Of a DNA stretch of 11,835 nucleotides, positions 7,560 through 11,835 are shown piece by piece. A model generated the notes under the pieces. The model saw only the letters and a program-made list of their open reading frames with translations. It searched no databases and was not told the origin of the DNA. Positions within the stretch are counted from its first letter, which is position 1, and each line of letters opens with the position of its first letter. The translations under genes and the position numbers were made by a program. The stretch is from Acidobacteriota bacterium (GTDB lineage: Bacteria; Acidobacteriota; Terriglobia; Acidiferrales; UBA7541), in the NCBI GenBank assembly GCA_003224195.1, contig QHYP01000238.1, positions 1 through 11,835 on the forward strand, read 5' to 3'.

Positions 7560-7624
7560 AAATGGCTTGCAGGAAGGTACGGAGCGATGTATCCTGCCAC
7601 TTCTTGCAAATGGTTTGCAGTAAG
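7560..7624. repeat. Two copies of a 17-bp direct repeat in a divergent control region
   Basis: AAATGGCTTGCAGGAAG (7560-7576) and AAATGGTTTGCAGTAAG (7608-7624) differ at two positions and are spaced 48 bp start to start. They sit between the divergent starts at 7516 and 7654. This fits paired binding sites for one regulator; the regulator is unknown. Confidence 0.5.
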
Positions 7625-7653
7625 ACTTCCTCCAGCCTGACTTTGCAACGACT

Positions 7654-8520
7654 ATGAAGCGACTCATCTGGCTGCTCGCGGGGATCTTTCTGGCACCCCC
7701 ACTCGCCGCGCAAGAGCGGCCCTACTTTGTTACTTACGACCACTTCCTCGAAGAACCCGGCAACCTGGAGGTCGCTGTGAACTCGACGTTCGGCGCGCAG
7801 CGCGCCGGGGGAAATTTCAATGCGTACTGGACGGAGTTGGAATACGGAGTCACGGGATGGTGGACGACGGAATTCTATCTGGATGGGCAGACAACACTGG
7901 GAGACAGCACCATCTTTACCGGCTATCGCTGGGAGAACCGCTTCCGGCCGTTGCGCCGCGAACACTGGATCAATCCGATCCTGTACGTGGAGTTCGAGAA
8001 CGTGAACGGCGCGGACAAGATCATGAAGGAAGTGGCAGGTCATGACGTGCAAGCCGATCACGCCGAGCCGAATGCGCAGGCGCGCGCGGAGCGCGACCGC
8101 GAGTTCGAGCTGAAGCTGATCCTCTCGAGCAATTTTCGCGGATGGAATTTTTCGGAGAATCTTCTCGCGGCCAAAAACATCACGAACGCGCCGTGGGAGT
8201 TCGGCTATTCGTGGGGCATCAGCCGGCCGCTGGCCTTGAAGGCATCGCCGCGGCGCTGCGCCCTCTGCCGCGAGAATTTCACCGCCGGCCTCGAAATGTA
8301 TGGAGGGCTCGGCGACCGTTATCGTTTCGGCCTGCAAGACACCTCGCATTACCTGGCGCCGGTCCTGGTCTGGAATCTGCCCGGCGAAACGACGCTGCGC
8401 ATCTCTCCCGGCTTCGGCCTGAATGGAAACAGCCACGCCTTTCTACTTCGCTGGGGAGTTTCGCACGAGGTCTCCGGCGTTGGCCGGGCGGTGAGCCGGC
8501 TGTTCGGAGCAAAGCGTTGA
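7654..8520 (+). CDS. Putative outer-membrane beta-barrel protein with signal peptide
   Basis: This 288-residue protein has a clear Sec signal peptide (MKRLIWLLAGIFLAPPLAAQ, cleavage after LAA near residue 19). The mature part alternates polar and aromatic residues in short amphipathic strands (AYWTELEYGVTGWWTTEFYL; GYRWENRFRP; FELKLILSSNFRG; GLEMYGGLGDRYRFGL; LRISPGFGLN), as expected of a beta barrel. A charged Ala/Glu/Arg-rich insertion near residues 125-150 may be a loop. A CALC pair occurs near 208. The last residues are LFGAKR, not the usual terminal aromatic, which counts slightly against a classical barrel signal. I do not recognise a named family; transporter or porin-like roles are guesses. 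It diverges from the DinB-like gene and converges on the nuclease gene. Confidence 0.7.
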   Translation: MKRLIWLLAGIFLAPPLAAQERPYFVTYDHFLEEPGNLEVAVNSTFGAQRAGGNFNAYWTELEYGVTGWWTTEFYLDGQTTLGDSTIFTGYRWENRFRPLRREHWINPILYVEFENVNGADKIMKEVAGHDVQADHAEPNAQARAERDREFELKLILSSNFRGWNFSENLLAAKNITNAPWEFGYSWGISRPLALKASPRRCALCRENFTAGLEMYGGLGDRYRFGLQDTSHYLAPVLVWNLPGETTLRISPGFGLNGNSHAFLLRWGVSHEVSGVGRAVSRLFGAKR

Positions 8521-8521
8521 C

Positions 8522-8540
8522 CCCGATCCTATCGGGATCG
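8522..8540. terminator. Hairpin downstream of the outer-membrane protein gene
   Basis: CCCGAT-CCT-ATCGGG (8522-8536) begins two bases after the stop codon. An alternative CGATCC/GGATCG pairing uses much of the same sequence. No U-tract follows. A longer 9-bp inverted repeat, GCACATGGA (8540-8548) with TCCATGTGC (8604-8612), also lies in this convergent gap. Confidence 0.35.
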
Positions 8541-8622
8541 CACATGGATATGAACCGCGCGCGCTTTTCTTGCGGTTTCGCTGGGCCTTGCCGGCGTTTC
8601 GATTCCATGTGCAAGACAAATC

Positions 8623-9594
8623 CTATTTCGCCGCGTCGTTGAGAATCATCGCCAGGCGAATGCCGGCTGCGGCAAGGCTTTCGTCCACAGCATTTTCGGC
8701 CTGATGTTGGTAAGCGTCGTCAATGACGAGGCGCAGATCAAACATGCGCTTCCCGATATGGTTGTTTTCCGCGCAGGTTACGGGCTTCACGTTGGGTTCG
8801 ATGGAAATTTTCTTCGGGAACGCGCCGTACGCCGCACGTTCGGCGCGCTCGTGACTCTCCCAGGCCCAGTTCTCCACGTGGATTCCGGCGTCTTGCCAGG
8901 ACCGGATTTGCGCGCGGAATTTTTCGTCGAGCTCGTCGGCGAAGCGCTGGGGACTCGAAATCTCCATGTCGCGCTCGACAATTTCCGTGTCCCAGACCTG
9001 GTGCAAATTCGGCGAGTAGCTTTCCGTTTCGGGGTGGCGCGCGGCGAGCAGCGGCTCGTGGCGAAAGAATTTCACCGGGACGCAGTTGCCTCCATTGTCT
9101 CCGTTGTTGACGGCATGGAGCGGCTGGTGCAGATCGCCGACGAAATGAATGATATAGCGCGCGGCTTCGGCGCGCTTGGCCGAGTCCGCGGATTTGTCCT
9201 TCAGGATGGCGAACTGCTCGGAGATGGCGCGGGTGACGCAGCCGTCCGGGCCACAGAATTCTGCCAGCGGGCCGCCGTGCTTGTCCCGGGGAATATCAAT
9301 GTAGTGCCAAGGGCCGTTGTTGCGTTCGGCGCGGACGTCATCGGGCCACGTTGCGGCGTCGGCGAAGGAATCGGAGAGGGAATTGCCGCACCAGCGCTTG
9401 AGCTGCGGGTCAATGGGATGATCGGAGAGCAATTGATCGAGCATTTGGCGCGCCGCGGGCGTGAGATGCTTCTCGGCGAGGTAGGCCACGGTTTGGTGGC
9501 CCCGGCAACCCCAGGCGTGGGCGGAAGGCACAAAGAAAAGGCCGATGAGCGCCAAGAGGACTGGCAGGGCGCGAGGGAGTCTGGTCCATTTCAT
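8623..9594 (-). CDS. Secreted S1/P1-type zinc nuclease
   Basis: The S1/P1 family cleaves single-stranded DNA and RNA (3'-nucleotidase/endonuclease) with three zinc ions, outside the cytoplasm. The 323-residue precursor has a signal peptide (residues 1-27, ending SAHA), so the mature protein starts WGCRGH. In this family the N-terminal Trp itself binds zinc, so W28 at the cleavage site is strong evidence. By P1 numbering the other ligands map to H33, D85 (ATWPDD), H97 (HYIDIP), H150-D154-H160 (HFVGDLHQPLH) and H198-D202 (NLHQVWD). All nine are present. Cysteines C30, C69, C114, C119 and C171 could form disulfides. The length is normal. Start: ATG at 9594 with a weak GCAGG upstream. A perfect promoter lies about 520 bp upstream. 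A role in nucleic-acid scavenging is an inference. Confidence 0.93.
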   Translation of the reverse strand: MKWTRLPRALPVLLALIGLFFVPSAHAWGCRGHQTVAYLAEKHLTPAARQMLDQLLSDHPIDPQLKRWCGNSLSDSFADAATWPDDVRAERNNGPWHYIDIPRDKHGGPLAEFCGPDGCVTRAISEQFAILKDKSADSAKRAEAARYIIHFVGDLHQPLHAVNNGDNGGNCVPVKFFRHEPLLAARHPETESYSPNLHQVWDTEIVERDMEISSPQRFADELDEKFRAQIRSWQDAGIHVENWAWESHERAERAAYGAFPKKISIEPNVKPVTCAENNHIGKRMFDLRLVIDDAYQHQAENAVDESLAAAGIRLAMILNDAAK

Positions 9595-9741
9595 AGGGTT
9601 AACCTGCTCGCTGAACAGTGTCTCCCGTGAATCGACTGTTTCCCAGGGAGACAGGCGCGAGGCAAGAGTTCAAGGAGGCGGCTCGGATTTTGTTTAGACA
9701 TGCCAATATTACCCCCTCACCCCACCCCCCATGTTTTGCGC

Positions 9742-9957
9742 AAAGAGTGCGGAATCGCCTGAAAAAAAAGGGGTTGATTTTTCGGAGAATGCAAGAAAGC
9801 GCAAAAGAGTGCGCGAGAGTGTGAAAAGAAAGACCTTGAGTACAGTGGTGATTGGAGAGTAGCGAGTTCCAGTCTGGGAATTGTTGGTACACACCCGGCT
9901 ATTTTCGTAAGAGTGGCAAGCAAAGGACTTAGAGGATACGGAAAATGAAAGAGTGCG
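9742..9957. repeat. Three copies of AAAGAGTGCG
   Basis: Copies lie at 9742-9751, 9804-9813 and 9948-9957. The first two sit between complementary arms (GCGCAAAGAGTGCG; GCGCAAAAGAGTGCGC), so each can form a short hairpin. They would be in the transcribed leader of the nuclease gene if the promoter at 10123-10150 is used. Confidence 0.5.
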
Positions 9958-10122
9958 TAAGCGCTTGAAAACAAAGAAGGGAATTTGAGGACTTTCGTGC
10001 GCGTTTTGACTAGAAGTACGCAAATGAGTTGGACGTGAAGATACTGAACGAGTTGGAAGGACCGCGTGGCGGACGCGCATGGCTAGAAGGGCGGGGAAGA
10101 ATCTTGCCGACCTAATGAAGCC

Positions 10123-10150
10123 ATTATAGCATATCGGTACAGTTTGTCAA
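10123..10150 (-). promoter_or_regulatory. Perfect-consensus sigma-70 promoter
   Basis: On the minus strand TTGACA (10150-10145) and TATAAT (10128-10123) are separated by 16 bp, and TGC precedes the -10 (extended element). Both hexamers match consensus exactly. Predicted start is about 10116, giving a leader of about 520 nt before the S1/P1 nuclease start at 9594. Confidence 0.75.
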
Positions 10151-10266
10151 TCAATACTTATAAGCGGTTTGTTTGCTGGGGCATAGCGCACGCATGGTGC
10201 GGACGGTCGGTTGAGGGGCCAAGCAGGAAGAGGGGGTGGAGCGAAAGGATGGAGGAAAAGTCATCT

Positions 10267-10280
10267 ATGAAGGCGTCGGC
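10267..10280. repeat. Right sub-terminal inverted repeat of the insertion sequence
   Basis: ATGAAGGCGTCGGC is the exact reverse complement of 11702-11715. It lies 3 nt inside the deduced right boundary. Confidence 0.85.
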
Positions 10281-10282
10281 GG

Positions 10283-10288
10283 AGTCAA
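10283..10288 (-). promoter_or_regulatory. Candidate -35 half of a circle-junction promoter
   Basis: The minus strand reads TTGACT. If the two ends of the element are joined in a circle, it is placed 17 bp before GATGAT, which straddles the junction (GA from 10265-10264, TGAT from 11722-11719). That would transcribe toward the transposase start at 11637. In the integrated form no comparable -10 follows. Confidence 0.4.
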
Positions 10289-10306
10289 GAGACACGAGTC
10301 CTGATT

Positions 10307-10390
10307 GCGAGCCGGGCGCGGAGTCAAGGGCGGTTCGGCGGTTTTTGCCGAACCGTTCATCGCAGACCCTTGACGCCACGAACGGCTCGC
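10307..10390. repeat. 84-bp nested inverted repeat inside the 3' end of the insertion sequence
   Basis: Three perfect stems nest: GCGAGCCG (10307-10314) with CGGCTCGC (10383-10390); GTCAAGGG (10323-10330) with CCCTTGAC (10367-10374); CGGTTCGGC (10331-10339) with GCCGAACCG (10347-10355). The 8-nt segments between the first two stems are opposed symmetrically, and an 11-nt bulge lies on one side before the inner stem. Confidence 0.75.
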
Positions 10391-10401
10391 CAAGATGGTT
10401 G

Positions 10402-10425
10402 AGGTGAAGCGCTTGCGCTTCACCT
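10402..10425. repeat. Perfect 11-bp inverted repeat
   Basis: AGGTGAAGCGC (10402-10412) and GCGCTTCACCT (10415-10425) are separated by only TT. It lies 11 bp beyond the nested repeat, within the candidate bridge RNA. Confidence 0.75.
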
Positions 10426-10540
10426 GGCCAGGAAACAGTTTGCTTGCCGACCAAGGCTCGACTCCTTCTGAATCCCGCGGTGCTGTACTCCACCAGTCAT
10501 CTATTCGGCCCCTACCAGCGGGGCCATGATTCACTGCGAA

Positions 10541-10572
10541 CTCCCCGAGCGCCTCGGGGAGGCAGGGCGCTC
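10541..10572 (-). other. Two mutually exclusive hairpins just after the transposase stop
   Basis: CTCCCCGAG (10541-10549) pairs with CTCGGGGAG (10553-10561) around three bases. Alternatively GAGCGCC (10547-10553) pairs with GGCGCTC (10566-10572) around 12 bases. Both are perfect and share bases 10547-10561, so only one can form at a time. This may be the 5' stem of the bridge RNA or a transcript-end structure; there is no U-tract. Confidence 0.5.
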
Positions 10573-10575
10573 AAA

Positions 10576-11637
10576 TCAAAAGCTCGGTGAACCCGTTGCG
10601 TTCACCATGACTTTTCGCGAGCTGCCCTGCATCGGAGCAGGCGGCTGCACGGTGTTGCTTGCTGCTGTGCGCAGCCGCCAATACAACTTCACCGCTAACT
10701 TCCTGGCCACCGCGACGACAGCGATTTTGCCGCCGCGGCGAAACGCCAGTCGTTTGAAGACCCGCGCCAGTTCCGGGTCTTTGCGCGCAGCGATCCAAGC
10801 GGCCTGCACCAGCAACCAGCGCATCATGCGGTTCCCTTGCTTGCTGATGTGCCCCAGCCGCTGGCGCTCACCGCTGCTGGATTCTCCCGGGTTCAAACCG
10901 AGATAGCTGACCACCGAGCGACTGCGGTGAAAACGATGAACTGGTCCGAGCGTCAGCACGAACGCGAGTCCGGTGAGGAGTCCTACTCCGGGTTGCTCCA
11001 GCAACGCGAGGACTTCCGGCCGTTTGCTCGCTTCGCTTTCAATCTGGGCGCTGAGTATCGCGATGCGCTGCTCAAGGGGATCCAACAGCCGCAAGAGGTC
11101 TTGACGACGCTCACTCGCCCAAGGACCGAGCGCGAGCGATTCCAGTTCTTGCCGGCCGTGGCCGGACCATAAACTCTGGCGCGAAAGGAAACCTTCGCTC
11201 CGCGCCAGGGCCCGCAATTGGTTTTGCAGCTGGGTTCGCCACTGCACCAGCTTGTGCCGGTGCAACAACAATTGCCGCACATCGCGCTCAGCCGGCGTGG
11301 GCACCCAGATACGGGGAAATTCGCCGAGTTCGAGTAATCGATAGATCTGCCGCGCATCGCGTGTGTCGGTCTTCTGCTTGCGCACCGTGGATGCACGAAT
11401 GCGAGCCGCATCTCCTATCCACAAGTGGTGGCCGCATTCTTCCATCAGCCGCTCGAACCAACGTGCCGCACCGGTCGCTTCCATGCCTACCACAGCTCCG
11501 GCTGGCAGTTCTCGGTAAAACGTCTTCGCTTCTGGCCCTTCGTGACTCAACCGGCGCTCGACCACTTCACCGGTTTTCTTGTTGACCCCGTACACCTGCT
11601 GATAGCGTGGGTGAAAATCACAGCCTATAATCCACAT
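10576..11637 (-). CDS. IS110-family (IS1111-type) transposase/recombinase
   Basis: This 353-residue protein starts at the ATG at 11637, which has AAAGGAG 7 nt upstream. A longer start at 11715 would begin inside the inverted repeat and is rejected. The N-terminal RuvC-like DEDD domain shows D7 (IIGCDFH), E53 (VGMEATGAARW) and D91/D94 (KTDTRDARQIYRLL). A helical middle region (about 115-205) follows. The C-terminal domain contains QPGVGLLTGLAFVLTLG (about 215-231), the serine cluster in LNPGESSSGERQRLGHISKQGN (S253-S255, the likely nucleophile region) and a basic tail. Known members use both domains with a bridge RNA to recombine donor and target DNA without duplicating the target. No frameshift or missing catalytic residue is visible, so it may be active. 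Confidence 0.94.
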   Translation of the reverse strand: MWIIGCDFHPRYQQVYGVNKKTGEVVERRLSHEGPEAKTFYRELPAGAVVGMEATGAARWFERLMEECGHHLWIGDAARIRASTVRKQKTDTRDARQIYRLLELGEFPRIWVPTPAERDVRQLLLHRHKLVQWRTQLQNQLRALARSEGFLSRQSLWSGHGRQELESLALGPWASERRQDLLRLLDPLEQRIAILSAQIESEASKRPEVLALLEQPGVGLLTGLAFVLTLGPVHRFHRSRSVVSYLGLNPGESSSGERQRLGHISKQGNRMMRWLLVQAAWIAARKDPELARVFKRLAFRRGGKIAVVAVARKLAVKLYWRLRTAASNTVQPPAPMQGSSRKVMVNATGSPSF

Positions 11638-11638
11638 C

Positions 11639-11660
11639 GCTCGGCTCCTTTCTTCCGAGC
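11639..11660 (-). promoter_or_regulatory. Hairpin presenting the transposase ribosome site in its loop
   Basis: On the minus strand GCTCGG (11660-11655) pairs with CCGAGC (11644-11639) and encloses a 10-nt loop with AAAGGAG. The start codon follows one base after the stem. It could tune translation of the transposase. Confidence 0.45.
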
Positions 11661-11701
11661 CCTGGTCGTTAAGCGCAACCAAGTCTACTCGGTCGCGAGG
11701 A

Positions 11702-11715
11702 GCCGACGCCTTCAT
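11702..11715. repeat. Left sub-terminal inverted repeat of the insertion sequence
   Basis: GCCGACGCCTTCAT is the exact reverse complement of 10267-10280 and lies 7 nt inside the deduced left boundary. Confidence 0.85.
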
Positions 11716-11726
11716 GGAATCAAAAC

Positions 11727-11753
11727 CCCCACACGCAAAACCCGCGTATGGGG
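11727..11753. repeat. REP-like palindrome at the insertion site
   Basis: CCCCACACGC (11727-11736) pairs with GCGTATGGGG (11744-11753) across AAAACCC, ten pairs with one G-T. It starts 5 bp from the deduced end of the insertion sequence. Read on the minus strand it is followed by GTTTTGA, where the element joins. From 11754 to the window end I see nothing I can name. Confidence 0.55.
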
Positions 11754-11835
11754 CACCCTAGCCTTGCTTGGCCGTTACGTCCGGGCCACCCGTCCGTCGC
11801 AATCTCAGAGATGACAGAGAGAGTCTTGTCGGTAC

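Larger units (their letters stand above)
9595..10263. other. Gene-free region upstream of the nuclease gene
   Basis: I see no convincing gene in these 669 bp. Open frames on the minus strand (for example 9709-10080) are Ser/Thr/Arg/Phe-rich, lack ribosome sites and show no domain. The stretch between the strong promoter and the nuclease start is unusually A/G-rich on the plus strand. It holds three copies of a 10-mer and an A8 tract (9762-9769). From 10151 to 10263 I see nothing beyond the flank of the insertion sequence. Confidence 0.6.
10295..10575 (-). ncRNA. Candidate bridge RNA in the 3' end of the insertion sequence
   Basis: IS110-family recombinases use an element-encoded bridge RNA with a donor-binding and a target-binding loop; in IS1111-type elements it is expected downstream of the gene. 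Here, read on the minus strand, CAGT (10536-10533) pairs with ACTG (10497-10494). Inside, GGCCCC (10525-10520) pairs with GGGGCC (10512-10507). The internal loop between them has GAATCAT on the 5' side (10532-10526) and GAATAGATG on the 3' side (10506-10498). The 3' side with its stem is part of a 10-nt copy of the right boundary (10495-10504 equals 10259-10268). The 5' side contains GAATCA, the reverse complement of TGATTC at the left boundary. Further hairpins follow at 10402-10425 and 10307-10390. RNA ends are guesses, and a target-binding loop was not identified. Confidence 0.6.
10264..11722 (-). mobile_element. IS110-family insertion sequence, IS1111 type
   Basis: The element is about 1459 bp. 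It has one transposase gene, 14-bp sub-terminal inverted repeats, a short 5' non-coding end (about 85 nt) and a long 3' non-coding end (about 310 nt). The boundaries are deduced: read on the element's strand, TGA occurs at both edges (plus-strand TCA at 10261-10263 and 11720-11722), so the exact cut can shift by up to 3 bases. Spacers outside the repeats are 3 nt at the right end and 7 nt (including TGA) at the left, an unequal arrangement known for IS1111-type elements. The predicted empty site is GGAAAAG-TCA-AAACCCCC on the plus strand. The element appears intact. Confidence 0.8.

Noticed and set aside
7444..8436. 330-codon open frame on the minus strand
   Set aside because: It is antisense to the outer-membrane-type gene, which has a real signal peptide.
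8704..9630. 308-codon open frame on the plus strand
   Set aside because: It is antisense to the S1/P1 nuclease, which retains all zinc ligands.
9709..10080. 123-codon open frame on the minus strand, 36 nt after the predicted transcription start
   Set aside because: Its position is tempting, but it has no ribosome site, is Ser/Thr/Phe/Arg-rich and has no recognisable domain. I treat it as non-coding.
10144..10407. 87-codon open frame on the plus strand across the IS boundary
   Set aside because: It crosses the deduced right end of the insertion sequence and its hairpins; no domain or ribosome site.
10264..10430. CRISPR-like repeat array
   Set aside because: The repeats here are inverted and nested, not regularly spaced direct repeats, and no cas gene is near.
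10402..10470. A target-binding loop around the 11-bp hairpin
   Set aside because: Flanking segments (for example AACTGTTTCC on the minus strand) resemble the target only loosely and with the wrong strand relation, so I do not claim it.

Overview
The window looks like a piece of chromosome from an Acidobacteriota member, probably assembled from soil or metagenomic data. This rests on protein character and gene style, not on a marker gene: moderately high G+C, a PilZ-like protein with an unusual helical C-terminus, a very long TPR protein with an Ala/Pro/Glu-rich linker, a DinB-like protein, a secreted S1/P1 nuclease, and many intergenic palindromes. There is no rRNA, tRNA or CRISPR array.

Layout. 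Two leftward genes come first: a PilZ-like protein (78-863) and a secreted acetamidase/formamidase-family protein (1025-2056). A divergent intergenic region follows (2057-2391). It holds a leftward promoter, a rightward promoter and a candidate structured leader RNA (2231-2346). The rightward block is a 965-residue TPR protein, a small two-helix membrane protein overlapping thiE (thiamine phosphate synthase), and a membrane-anchored c-type cytochrome. Next are a convergent leftward DinB-like gene and a divergent rightward outer-membrane-type protein that share a control region with a 17-bp direct repeat. A leftward secreted S1/P1 nuclease gene follows. Upstream of it are about 670 bp without a convincing gene, including a perfect-consensus sigma-70 promoter (10123-10150) pointing at the nuclease about 520 bp away.

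The most interesting part is the right end: a complete-looking IS110-family insertion sequence of the IS1111 type (about 10264-11722). It has an intact DEDD/Ser transposase, 14-bp perfect sub-terminal inverted repeats, a short 5' non-coding end and a long (about 310 nt) 3' non-coding end packed with hairpins. One hairpin in that 3' end has an internal loop. One side of the loop is a 10-nt copy of the element's right boundary, and the other side is a 6-nt reverse complement of its left boundary. This is the arrangement expected for the donor-binding loop of a bridge RNA. Joining the two ends in a circle would also create a promoter (TTGACT-17-GATGAT). The element sits at the foot of a 10-bp palindrome, consistent with insertion into a REP-like repeat.

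Functional links: the TPR protein, small membrane protein and thiE may be co-transcribed. The cytochrome and outer-membrane protein are both envelope proteins but show no clear shared pathway. All functions are read from motifs by eye. No database search was run.
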